64,000 nt of DNA from G963668185 sp965237445. Lineage in GTDB: Bacteria > Chloroflexota > Dehalococcoidia > Lucifugimonadales > G963668185. A program made the position numbers and the translations under genes. The stretch is taken from contig OZ250142.1 in assembly GCA_965237445.1 (NCBI GenBank), forward strand, positions 1,302,001 through 1,366,000. The letters are read 5' to 3'. Positions 14,888 to 23,178 of this stretch are shown piece after piece (positions within the stretch are counted from its first letter, which is position 1; each line of letters starts with the position of its first letter). The notes under the pieces were generated by a model. That model did no database searches and was not told the DNA's origin. It saw only the letters and a list, made by a program, of their open reading frames with translations.

Positions 14888-16834
14888 ATGTTTAGTCTGC
14901 GAAGGCTGACCGTGCTGCTGGCTGTGTTGGCGGTTATGGCCCTAACTTTGGTTGCGTGTGCTGCCGAAGAAGAAGAGCCCGCCGATACAACAGACACGAC
15001 GGCGGCCACCACCGACACGTCCGATGACGATGCCATGGAAGAAGACGCCATGGAAACGGACGAAGATGAAGCCATGGCCACTGATGACATGGACGATGAA
15101 GCCATGGACGACGGTGAGGAAATGGCGGAAGAGATGGACGACACGGAGATGGCGGAGCCGGAAGCTCTGTCACCAACCGTATCGCGCATAACCCCGCCCA
15201 TCGGCGACCCAATCGCGGGCGGGCAGTACCGCGCCCCGGGCTTGGACACACGGAACTTCGATCCGGACTCTCCCGGAAGCTCGACGTACCCGTCATCCGT
15301 GAGTCACGACTCCCTCACGCACTGGTACAGGGATGACCCCCTGGAGGTCAGTAACCTGCTCCCTCTGCCTGAACTGGCCACGAGCTGGGTGTTCGAGGAT
15401 GATGTCACCCTCACGTTCACTCTGCGGCAAGGAGTGAAGTTCCATGACGTCGAACCGGTCAGCGGCCGTGAGATGGTCGCCTCGGACGTCGTCTTCAGCT
15501 TCAACCGGCACCTCTCGCCTGACAGCCCCAGGTCCGGCACCCTCGGACCTATCTCGGAAGTCACCGCACTTGATGACTACACGGTTCAGATGAAGTTCTC
15601 GGAGCCTTTCGCTCCGTTCATGACCATCATCTCCAAGCCTGTTTACCGGGTGGACGCACCTGAGGTGCTGGAGGACTTCGGGTCCTTCGAGTCCCATGCC
15701 GCTCAGATCGGTACCGGCCCTTGGATGGCGGGCTGGTACGAGCAGGGCGTCAAGATGGTCTGGAACAAAAACCACGACTACTTCCGCGGCGAAAACGGTG
15801 TTACCGATCAGGCGCTGCCCTACGTGGACCAGATCGAGATCGTTATAACCGAAGACGACGCGGCCAAGATGGCCATGTACCGCTCCGGCAATCTCGACGC
15901 TGGCCCGGCCCTCTACTACTGGGGCTTCTGGAGCGCTCTGCCGGACCACCTCGTGGCACTGAAGGACAGGCCGGACCTGACCGCTCACTACGTGGTGGCG
16001 GGTGGCGGGCCCTACACCAACTACATCTATGCCGGCAAGCAGGACAGGGAACCCTGGAACAACGTGAAGCTGCGGCACGCCGTAGCTCTGATCAATGACA
16101 TCTCCTGCGAGGCATGGTGCCTGATCACCGGCGGCATCCAGCCTTCGCGTGACTTCGCACACGACAACCCGTGGTTCGTGCCGACGGAACAGTTGACTGA
16201 GCTGGGCCAAAAGTTCTACAAGAACTTCCCGGAGCCCACATTTGACTTTGACGAGGCGAAGAGGCTTCTCAGTGAGGCCATGGTAGAACTCGGCATGAAC
16301 CCTGATGAGCCATTCAAGGCAACGCTCATCTCATGGAACCTTGAAAAGGCCCTGCAGGACGCTGCCGAACGCACCGCGTCCGACTGGGAAAGGTACCTGG
16401 GGATGGATGTCGAGTTGATCATCCTCAATAACGAGGAATGGTCGGAACAGATCGTGACCGGTAGCTTCGATACGGAAGCCATTCTCGGTTACAACAGCGG
16501 ATGGCTGGACCCCGACGACCTGTTCTACAACAGGTACTACAGTGAGTCAACGACCAACCGCCTCAACGTGAACGACCCCCAGCTTGACGAGTGGATACTT
16601 GCCGGTCGTACGGAGTTGGACCCGCAGAAGCGGCGCGCGATTTACGACCAGATGCAGATCTATCTTGCTGAGAAGCAGTACACGTGGATCGTTCCCAACT
16701 GGACCAACAACTCGCTGTTCCCAGAGTGGGTCCAGAGCCCCGGACCGCACCTGCAGTCCAACCCTGGGGACATGGTCCTCCAGATGTGGATGAGCGAGGA
16801 CGCTCCGTCTAGGGAGCGGATCGCCACTCAGTAG
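14888..16834 (+). CDS. family 5 solute-binding lipoprotein (oligopeptide/dipeptide importer)
   Basis: 648 residues from ATG 14888, with GGCGAGGAG in front. A lipoprotein signal peptide (FSLRRLTVLLAVLAVMALT) ends in LVAC with lipidated Cys24. About 55 residues of a low-complexity Asp/Glu/Met/Ala linker follow. Then comes a SBP_bac_5 domain: SRITPPIGDPIAGGQYR, PLPELATSWVFEDDVTLTF, LRQGVKFHDVEPVSGREMVA and DVVFSFNRHLSPDSPRSGT. Such proteins capture peptides, sugars or other organics at the outer membrane face and pass them to the paired permeases. It is the first gene of a three-gene operon; no ATPase gene follows, so an ATPase must be supplied from elsewhere. Confidence 0.92.
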   Translation: MFSLRRLTVLLAVLAVMALTLVACAAEEEEPADTTDTTAATTDTSDDDAMEEDAMETDEDEAMATDDMDDEAMDDGEEMAEEMDDTEMAEPEALSPTVSRITPPIGDPIAGGQYRAPGLDTRNFDPDSPGSSTYPSSVSHDSLTHWYRDDPLEVSNLLPLPELATSWVFEDDVTLTFTLRQGVKFHDVEPVSGREMVASDVVFSFNRHLSPDSPRSGTLGPISEVTALDDYTVQMKFSEPFAPFMTIISKPVYRVDAPEVLEDFGSFESHAAQIGTGPWMAGWYEQGVKMVWNKNHDYFRGENGVTDQALPYVDQIEIVITEDDAAKMAMYRSGNLDAGPALYYWGFWSALPDHLVALKDRPDLTAHYVVAGGGPYTNYIYAGKQDREPWNNVKLRHAVALINDISCEAWCLITGGIQPSRDFAHDNPWFVPTEQLTELGQKFYKNFPEPTFDFDEAKRLLSEAMVELGMNPDEPFKATLISWNLEKALQDAAERTASDWERYLGMDVELIILNNEEWSEQIVTGSFDTEAILGYNSGWLDPDDLFYNRYYSESTTNRLNVNDPQLDEWILAGRTELDPQKRRAIYDQMQIYLAEKQYTWIVPNWTNNSLFPEWVQSPGPHLQSNPGDMVLQMWMSEDAPSRERIATQ

Positions 16835-16854
16835 GCAAATAGCCAGATCTAGAC

Positions 16855-16898
16855 GGTGGCCCGCGCCGAAGGAGTATTCCGGCCCGGCGCGGGCCGCC
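16855..16898 (+). promoter_or_regulatory. strong GC hairpin between binding-protein and permease genes
   Basis: GGCCCGCGCC (16858-16867) pairs with GGCGCGGGCC (16886-16895), extended to about 13 pairs with one G-T wobble. No T-run follows. Position after the binding-protein stop suggests an mRNA 3'-stabilising or partial-termination element that keeps binding protein in excess over permease. Confidence 0.6.
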
Positions 16899-16986
16899 TA
16901 ACGATGCGGTTGCCGCAGTTCAGCAATACAAAAGCTGGATGCGTGAAGTTGAGACCTTGAAGTCTCGCAACGGTTGAAGGAACGAC

Positions 16987-18972
16987 ATGGGTCAATACGC
17001 CGTCAGGCGATTCCTGCTCATATTCCCCACTCTGATAATTGCGTCCCTGATCGTCGCCGCGTTGCTCAGGCTGATGCCTGGCGACGCGGTCATGCAGGCG
17101 CTTCGCGAGTCAAGAGGAGGCGTCAGTCTGGCGGACTCCAAGGAAGGCCTTGAAATCGCCAGGGCCAAGGTGGGCCTGAAGGACCCCTTCTTGGTGCAGT
17201 ACATGAAGTTCGTGTTCGGCTGGCCTGTGGACGATGGGGCCGTCTACCAGTCCAAGGACGATGGGGATTCGTGGAAACCTGCCGGTAGGATTCACACTGA
17301 GCCGATTGATGCTCTGTCATTCATCTCCACGGCCAAGGGCCTTGGCATCGGCGGTAAGTTCGTCTGGGGCACCAAGGATGCGGGGCAGGTCTGGACGGCG
17401 TACCACCTGCACGACATCGCACTGAACTCCGTAGCTTACGGCGATGAGGGCAACGCATGGGCGGTTGGTGACAAGGGGACGATACTCTACAGCGACACCG
17501 GGGGAGTGCGGAGGCACGAAGGCCAGCACACCTATAGCACCTTCTTGCCACAGGAAAGCGGCGTCGCAGTGAACCTTCTGGAAGTCGACTTTGCAGACGC
17601 CGAGCGCGGCTGGGTCGTCGGCGCCGGAGGGACGATTCTGAAGACCTCGGACGGCGGCGTGACTTGGCAAAGCGTGAACGGCGGCGTGGACGAAGACCTT
17701 TTAGACATTGAGTTCTTGGACGACGGTCTGACCGGATTCGCGACTGGCAAAGCAGGCACACTGCTCACGACCTTCGACGGCGGCGAGACCTGGACGTCAG
17801 CACCGTTGGACGTATCGAACGACCTCCTCGCGATTGGATTTGACAACCCCGCCAGCATGTGGGTTGTCGGCGGTGGCGGGCTCGCCCTCAACAGCGTCGA
17901 TGGTGGCCTGACCTGGCAGGCGAGACCGCTGGCCTATGCCGCGGACGACGGCGGCCTGATGACGGTAGACGGCGACATTACCGCGATTGCGTTCGCCGTC
18001 ATTGAAGAAGAGACCGGCCAAACCGCTGGGTTTGCCGCGACTGCCGACAGCATGATATTTAGGACGCTGGACGGCGGCCTCACCTGGGAGCGTAAGAGCG
18101 GTCTGATTAGCCGGCGTGTAGGCTCGGAGTCGATCGAGGAGCCGCTGAGCAGACCCGTGCGGGATGTCTCCCTCAGGGTCACTTCCCAGGGCAAGACTCG
18201 CCTGTACGGGGCCACTTCCGGCAAGATCTGGCAATGGGGTGTGCTCGGTGGAGACTGGGGCACGACGATAGTGGGGAACCGCTCGGTCTGGGCAGACCTG
18301 GCAAGGGCATTCCCTCCCACGCTCCAACTCATGATCATGACCGTTGTGGTCTCAACGTCCGTCGCCATTCCTCTTGGCGTTCTGTCCGCAGTGCGCCAAG
18401 ACACGGCCGCCGACTATCTTGGCAGATTCATCGCCATCTTCGGCCTGGCCGTACCTTCCTTCTGGCTTGCCACGCTTATTCTCATTTTCCCGGCAATCTG
18501 GCTGGACTTCTCACCGCCGCTTGAGTACGTGGGATTCAATGAAAACCCTGTCAAGAACCTGCTCTTCTTCGCTCTGCCGGTAGGTGTGGCTGGGATATTC
18601 GGGTCGGCCAGCGTCATGAGGATGACGCGCTCCATGATGCTGGAGGTTCTCCGCCAGGACTACATTCGCACGGCATGGTCCAAGGGCTTGCAGGAGAGGC
18701 TGATCATCTCACGGCACGCGCTTAAGAATGCGATGATCCCGGTAATCACCATAGTGGGAATGCAGATTCCGTTCCTGTTGGGCAACCAGGTTGTCATTGA
18801 GCGGATATTTAACATTCCCGGACTGGGAAGAATCCTCGTTGAGGGGACCAGCACCAGGGACTACACGCTGGTGCAGGGTATCGTGTTCTTCCTTTCGTTC
18901 TTCATCATCGTATCCAACCTGATAGTTGATCTGACCTACGGCTGGCTGGATCCGAGGATCCGCTACGAGTAG
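16987..18972 (+). CDS. DppB-type ABC permease with inserted YCF48/BNR-like beta-propeller
   Basis: 661 residues, about twice the usual 310-340. Residues 1-80 are a normal DppB start: TM1 (FLLIFPTLIIASLIVAALL), LMPGDAV, LKDPFLVQYMKFVFG. Residues from about 430 give the remaining permease, with LARAFPPTLQLMIMTVV, RTAWSKGLQERLIISRHALK (the EAA loop contacting the ATPase) and RIFNIPGLGRILVEG. Between them lie about 330 residues with six Asp-box motifs (SKDDGDSW, TKDAGQVW, KTSDGGVTW, TTFDGGETW, NSVDGGLTW, RTLDGGLTW), as in YCF48/Hcf136 propellers. The insert falls in the extracytoplasmic loop just before the conserved GGDWGTTI stretch and could contact the binding protein or ligand. Frame and ribosome-binding region are intact. 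Confidence 0.9.
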   Translation: MGQYAVRRFLLIFPTLIIASLIVAALLRLMPGDAVMQALRESRGGVSLADSKEGLEIARAKVGLKDPFLVQYMKFVFGWPVDDGAVYQSKDDGDSWKPAGRIHTEPIDALSFISTAKGLGIGGKFVWGTKDAGQVWTAYHLHDIALNSVAYGDEGNAWAVGDKGTILYSDTGGVRRHEGQHTYSTFLPQESGVAVNLLEVDFADAERGWVVGAGGTILKTSDGGVTWQSVNGGVDEDLLDIEFLDDGLTGFATGKAGTLLTTFDGGETWTSAPLDVSNDLLAIGFDNPASMWVVGGGGLALNSVDGGLTWQARPLAYAADDGGLMTVDGDITAIAFAVIEEETGQTAGFAATADSMIFRTLDGGLTWERKSGLISRRVGSESIEEPLSRPVRDVSLRVTSQGKTRLYGATSGKIWQWGVLGGDWGTTIVGNRSVWADLARAFPPTLQLMIMTVVVSTSVAIPLGVLSAVRQDTAADYLGRFIAIFGLAVPSFWLATLILIFPAIWLDFSPPLEYVGFNENPVKNLLFFALPVGVAGIFGSASVMRMTRSMMLEVLRQDYIRTAWSKGLQERLIISRHALKNAMIPVITIVGMQIPFLLGNQVVIERIFNIPGLGRILVEGTSTRDYTLVQGIVFFLSFFIIVSNLIVDLTYGWLDPRIRYE

Positions 18973-18985
18973 AGGCGTCGTTGAA

Positions 18986-20008
18986 ATGATGGACCCAAAC
19001 CTCAGAACAGTTGCCGAATCCGCGCCGGAGGCGATGGCGTCTCTCCGCCGTAGGACTTGGCCATGGTGGATCGATCTCTGGCTCCAGTTGGTGAAGACAA
19101 AGCCGCTCGCCACGCTGGGCTTGGTCATTCTCGTCTTCTTCATGATCACCGGCATGTTCTCCACTTGGATCGCCCCCGAAGGCGTGAACGAAGCGCACAC
19201 CGAAAGACTGGAACGCATTGAAGGTATGATGATCGTGGCGTCCGGGACCATGGTGATTCCTGGGCCTAGCGCAGTACCTTTCCACCCCTTCGGCCTGGAC
19301 AACGTCGGACGAGACGTCTTTAGCCGCATAATTCACGGGGCCCGGGTGTCGATGATAGTTGCCGTCGGTGCCGTGGCATTGGGCGTCGGGCTGGGTACGG
19401 TGGTCGGCATCCTCTCCGCGTGGTTGGGTGGGAGGGCGGACACGGCCATCCAGCGCGTGGTTGATGCGTGGCTGACCTTTCCCACACTGATCGTCCTTAT
19501 TGTGGTTGTCACTCTATTGGGCCACAGTCCTCCCACATTTTTCGAGCGCTTGGGGCTAAGCACAGACCAGTGGGCGATGTTCAAGATCATCTTGTCCCTG
19601 GGAGTGGTAAACATTGCGTGGTACGCTCGCATCATCCGAGCCGCCGCCTTGGTGATCAAGGAACAGCAGTACGTGGACGCCGCCCGCGCGCTCGGAGCTA
19701 CCGGCCCGCGCATCATGGGAAGGCACATTACCCCGAACGTTATGGCTCCCGCCATCACGCTGGCCACGCTGGGTATGGGTGGCGCGATCCTCAGCGAGGC
19801 TACGCTGAGCTTCTTGGGCTACGGCATCCCGCCCCCCAACGCGTCCTGGGGCGGAATGTTGTCCACAACCGGACAGTTGTTCATCTATCAGGCGCCTTGG
19901 CTGGCATTCTTCCCGGGCGTGGCAGTGACGCTGGTCGTGCTGGGCATTAACCTGCTCGGAGACGGGCTCAGAGACCTGCTGGACCCACGGCTCCGCGGCC
20001 AGACATAG
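18986..20008 (+). CDS. DppC-type ABC permease
   Basis: 340 residues, second membrane subunit of the peptide-type importer. Features: TM1 (LATLGLVILVFFMITGMF), PFGLDNVGRDVFSRIIHGAR (family signature before TM2) and the cytoplasmic EAA loop YVDAARALGATGPRIMGRHI. The C-terminus ends GDGLRDLLDPRLRG, as in DppC. It begins 13 bp after the propeller-bearing permease. The two permeases should form a heterodimer fed by the lipoprotein at 14888. Normal length, no insert. A short hairpin (20014-20031) follows the stop. Confidence 0.92.
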   Translation: MMDPNLRTVAESAPEAMASLRRRTWPWWIDLWLQLVKTKPLATLGLVILVFFMITGMFSTWIAPEGVNEAHTERLERIEGMMIVASGTMVIPGPSAVPFHPFGLDNVGRDVFSRIIHGARVSMIVAVGAVALGVGLGTVVGILSAWLGGRADTAIQRVVDAWLTFPTLIVLIVVVTLLGHSPPTFFERLGLSTDQWAMFKIILSLGVVNIAWYARIIRAAALVIKEQQYVDAARALGATGPRIMGRHITPNVMAPAITLATLGMGGAILSEATLSFLGYGIPPPNASWGGMLSTTGQLFIYQAPWLAFFPGVAVTLVVLGINLLGDGLRDLLDPRLRGQT

Positions 20009-20089
20009 CACACCGCCCCGGTGGCGGGGCGCAGCCAGCTATTCGTCGCCTGTTCAGACTTCGTGGGAATGCCTGCGAAGACAGGTGCG

Positions 20090-20165
20090 CCACCCCTTCC
20101 CCAGTCTGCTGCGAAAGAGTCTGTCTGGAGCATAGCCGAAGGGCCGGAATGGGGATTCCCCCCTA
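20090..20165. repeat. MITE-like dispersed repeat, partial
   Basis: CACCCCTTCCCCAGTCTGCT and GGAATGGGGATTCCCC match the core of the dispersed element seen at 22368-23067 and elsewhere. The hairpin arm is decayed. Confidence 0.5.
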
Positions 20166-20254
20166 CTCGAAACGCCCATTGGCCATTACGCCTGTTCACA
20201 TCTTCGTTAGCCTCGTCTAGAATCCCGGACACACACCGTATCCGGGGGCGGGGT

Positions 20255-21043
20255 ATGAACGAAGTCGAAAGGTACCTGTTTGATCTTCAAGGGTTCATCG
20301 TATTGCGCGATGTTCTAGGCGAGGACGAACTGACCGCCCTGAACGAGCTGCTCGACGAACAGAATCTCCGCATTCCGCCGGACTCCGCCGGCAGTCTGAA
20401 CTTCGGTAACAGCAACTTGAACGGCCTGCCCGGAGGCTTCCTCGAGTGGGGTAAACCGTTCTGCGATCTCTTGGACCACCCCAGGATCATGCCCATCCTC
20501 GGCCACGTTCTGGGAGATGGCTTCAGGCTGGATCATCATTACGGGATCTTCATGCAGCAGGGCACCGCTGCGCTGCAACTCCACGGAGGAGGCACCCCGT
20601 ACGATCCGCCGGAGTACTATCACCACAGGAACGGCAGGATGTACAGCGGCCTTACGGTCGTCGCATGGAACTTAGTTGACGCGGGCGGTTCGTACGGAGG
20701 GTTCGTGGGCGTGCCCGGCAGCCACAAGTCGAACTACCCATGTCCCGTCGAGGTCTTCGAGGCCCACGAGGGCGCCGATTGTGTGGTTTGCCCTGACGCT
20801 CCGGCCGGCTCCGTGGTGATCTTCACCGAAGCGCTGACTCACGGAACGGCGCCGTGGGCCGCATCGCACGATCGGCGCTCTTTGCTGTTCAAGTACAGTC
20901 CTTCGCAGCAGTCGTGGGGGGCCGGCTACGCTGTACCGCCCGATGCCGTGCAGTTATCTGAAAGGCAGCGAATGCTCTTCGAAAAGCCCTACTTCGCGGG
21001 GAGGCGGTCGCTGTTCAGCGAAGGCTTGGCAGGTGACTCGTAG
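20255..21043 (+). CDS. phytanoyl-CoA dioxygenase (PhyH) family protein
   Basis: 262 residues from ATG 20255; the open frame extends upstream, but only through repeat sequence. PhyH-type Fe(II)/2-oxoglutarate dioxygenase, with N-terminal LFDLQGFIVLRDVLGEDELT, a first metal His in ALQLHGGGTPYD, the loop GSYGGFVGVPGSHKSN and a second His in VIFTEALTHGTAPW. A C-terminal Arg (DRRSLLFKYSP) would hold 2-oxoglutarate. The family hydroxylates many small molecules; substrate here unknown. The HxD motif is read as HGGG with a later Asp, as in several environmental members. Confidence 0.85.
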   Translation: MNEVERYLFDLQGFIVLRDVLGEDELTALNELLDEQNLRIPPDSAGSLNFGNSNLNGLPGGFLEWGKPFCDLLDHPRIMPILGHVLGDGFRLDHHYGIFMQQGTAALQLHGGGTPYDPPEYYHHRNGRMYSGLTVVAWNLVDAGGSYGGFVGVPGSHKSNYPCPVEVFEAHEGADCVVCPDAPAGSVVIFTEALTHGTAPWAASHDRRSLLFKYSPSQQSWGAGYAVPPDAVQLSERQRMLFEKPYFAGRRSLFSEGLAGDS

Positions 21044-21092
21044 AGGCTAATGGCAGTCTGCCCAGGGCAGCGCCTAACGCTCCGTAGGCGTC

Positions 21093-21341
21093 CTAGAACA
21101 CTGACTGAATTAGGGCCAGTACGAGAATGGCCACCATTGGCGAGAAATCAATCGTTCCAAGTGAAGGCAGGACTTTCCTGATGGGCGCCAGGATGGGCTC
21201 AGTGATCTGGTAGATCATCGCCACTATTGGATTGTCGCTGGAGGGCGCGACCCACGACACGATCATCCTTGCTAGTAGGGCGGCGTACAAGGCCCACGCG
21301 AGCATATCAATGAACGTGCCAACAACCTCGCGGAAGAACAT
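21093..21341 (-). CDS. YggT family small membrane protein
   Basis: 82 residues with two hydrophobic segments (TFIDMLAWALYAALLARMI and MVAILVLALIQSVF) and the YggT signature NPIVAMIYQITEPILAPIRK. YggT proteins are of uncertain function, linked to osmotic adaptation and envelope/cell-division clusters, often beside proC. Its ATG directly abuts the end of proC, so it is in one unit with it. Confidence 0.88.
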   Translation of the reverse strand: MFFREVVGTFIDMLAWALYAALLARMIVSWVAPSSDNPIVAMIYQITEPILAPIRKVLPSLGTIDFSPMVAILVLALIQSVF

Positions 21342-22144
21342 CAGCCGGATCCCAGTGCCTTAGACTTCTCGAAAGCCGCGATAACCGCGCGCAACACGGC
21401 CGCGCGGAACCCGTCCTCTTCCAGCGACCGCAGCCCCTCTGCCGTCGTGCCGCCGGGTGATGTGACCATGTTGCTCAGGTCCGCCGGGTGCCGTCCTGTC
21501 TCATCGACCAGTCTCGCACTGCCCATCACCGTCTCCAGCGCCAGCGTGCGGGCCATGTCGCGGGCCATCCCCATGTACACGCCCGCGTCGATGAGAGACT
21601 CGATGAACATGAACACGAAGGCCGGTCCGCTGGCGCTCAGCGCCGTGGACATGTCGATGAGCTTCTCATCGTCAACGTAAAGTTCCTTGCCCAGCGTTCC
21701 AAGTATGCGTCGGGTTGCGTCCCGGCCTTCATCGGAAACCTCCGGCGCTGCAGTCCACACGCACATGCCCGCGCGAATCTGAGCCGGTGTGTTAGGCATC
21801 ACTCTGATCACTGAGCCTGTCCCAAGGCCATCCTGGAGCGCCTCAAGGCGCAGTCCGGCTACGATTGAGATCATCGTCTGGTCGTTCCATTGGAATTCGT
21901 CAAGCTGCGCGAACACCAGGGGCGCTGATTGCGGCTTTACGGCAAGCACTCCCACGCTCGCTCCGGACAGAGTCTCCGCGTTGTGCTCTAGTGCCAACAG
22001 GCCGTATTGTTCGGCAAGGTAGTCGCGGCGGCCGCTGTCCGGCTCCCCCACGGCGATATCTCCGGGCGAGGCCAAACCGGCGTCCAGGATGCCACCTATG
22101 ATGGCCTCAGCCATGACGCCTCCGCCAATGAAGGCGATGCGCAC
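21341..22144 (-). CDS. proC: pyrroline-5-carboxylate reductase
   Basis: 267 residues, normal length. Last step of proline synthesis: reduces 1-pyrroline-5-carboxylate with NAD(P)H. Rossmann glycine motif at the start (IAFIGGGVMAEAIIGGIL), GVLAVKPQ, IRVMPNTPAQIRAG and the C-terminal signature DLSNMVTSPGGTTAEGLRSL. The stop overlaps the start of yggT. Cytoplasmic homo-oligomer in known cases. Confidence 0.95.
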   Translation of the reverse strand: MRIAFIGGGVMAEAIIGGILDAGLASPGDIAVGEPDSGRRDYLAEQYGLLALEHNAETLSGASVGVLAVKPQSAPLVFAQLDEFQWNDQTMISIVAGLRLEALQDGLGTGSVIRVMPNTPAQIRAGMCVWTAAPEVSDEGRDATRRILGTLGKELYVDDEKLIDMSTALSASGPAFVFMFIESLIDAGVYMGMARDMARTLALETVMGSARLVDETGRHPADLSNMVTSPGGTTAEGLRSLEEDGFRAAVLRAVIAAFEKSKALGSG

Positions 22145-22367
22145 CTGATCTTCCTCCTCATGAATGCGGGACAGTATGCCGAAAGAAGCGAAGTTGCGGA
22201 GATAACCCAGTAGGGTTAGACACGGGAAACTCGCTGGCCGTCACAGCCTGGGACACAACCGGCCGTCACAGGCACAACCGGAGCCGAGGGTCTCCTCCGA
22301 CGTTTGCACTCAGTTTACCAGATGCCGAAGTTAACCCTTCCGGCTCTTGGCATAAATCGGAGACTCT

Positions 22368-23067
22368 CCCGCCCCCGGGACCTGGCAGGGGTAGGCAAAC
22401 ACGTTTCGCAATTTCAGCCCATGGCTGTGAACATGGGTCGCCCCAGCATCAAGTCCTCTCTCCCTTGAGGATAACTTTGCACAACCGCCTAATCCGTGAT
22501 GGGCAAAGCTCCCCGGCCCCTTCCCCAGTCTGCTGGGGAAGGCTGGGATGGGGTTCCCCGTTCCACACAGGGGATTATGCAAAGGTCTCCCTTGAGGGAG
22601 AGAGTTAGAGTGCCCGGCCATACAGTGAGAGCCTGCCCCGAGTCCCTCGAGGGGGTGACCGGGAGGAGGCTCAACCTTTGCTGGAGCACTTGCCGTTTGT
22701 ACTCTTCTTATACCTTACCCGCCCCCGGCACCTGACAGGGATGGGCAAACACGTTTCGCAATTTCAGCCCATAGCTGTGGACATGGGTGGCCCCAGCATC
22801 AAGTCCTCTCTCCCTTGAGGAGACCTTTGCACAACTGCCTATTCCGTGATGGGCAAAGCTCCCCGGCTCCTTCCCCAGTCTGCTGGGGAAGGCTGGGATG
22901 GGGTTCCCCGTTCCACACAGGGGATTATGCAAAGTTCTCCCTCAATGGAGAGAGTTAGAGTGCCCGGTCATACAGTGAGAGCCTGCCCCGAGTCCCTCGA
23001 GGGGGTGACTGGGAGCAGGCTCAACCTTTGCTAGAGCACTTGCCGTTTGTACTCTTCTTAGACCTTA
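22368..23067. repeat. two tandem copies of a 350-bp unit containing a MITE-like element
   Basis: Unit 1 is about 22368-22717 and unit 2 about 22718-23067, with an offset of exactly 350 measured at AAACACGTTTCGCAATTTC. Each unit contains a palindromic element with terminal inverted repeats GACCTTTGCACAA and TTATGCAAAGGTC (the left repeat of unit 1 reads AACTTTGCACAA), a central hairpin CCTTCCCCAG-TCTG-CTGGGGAAGG and outer arms CTCTCCCTTGAGG. Parts of the element recur at 9641, 20090, 26855, 27200, 29700, 41296, 48811 and 50022. Confidence 0.88.
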
Positions 23068-23081
23068 CCTGCCCCTGTCAG

Positions 23082-23099
23082 CCCCCCCCCCCCCCCCCC
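23082..23099. repeat. homopolymer run of 18 C
   Basis: Eighteen consecutive C residues directly after the tandem repeat and 80 bp beyond the nrdJ stop. Non-coding position. Likely unstable in replication and hard to sequence, so true length is uncertain. Confidence 0.8.
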
Positions 23100-23178
23100 G
23101 GGACGGGCCCATGGCGGGAGTGGTGCCGATCACGAAGGCAACGAACTGTGCCGGTTCAGTGCAGGTGTGTTCCTTGCG

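Larger units (their letters stand above)
22145..23178. other. long intergenic repeat region
   Basis: Over 1 kb with no supported gene. It holds the tandem 350-bp repeat (22368-23067) and an 18-base C run (23082-23099). The portion 22145-22367 before the repeats should contain the proC promoter but shows no distinct motif. Confidence 0.8.

Noticed and set aside
22368..23067. Considered a CRISPR array
   Set aside because: Only two 350-bp units, no short regular repeats with unique spacers, no cas genes.
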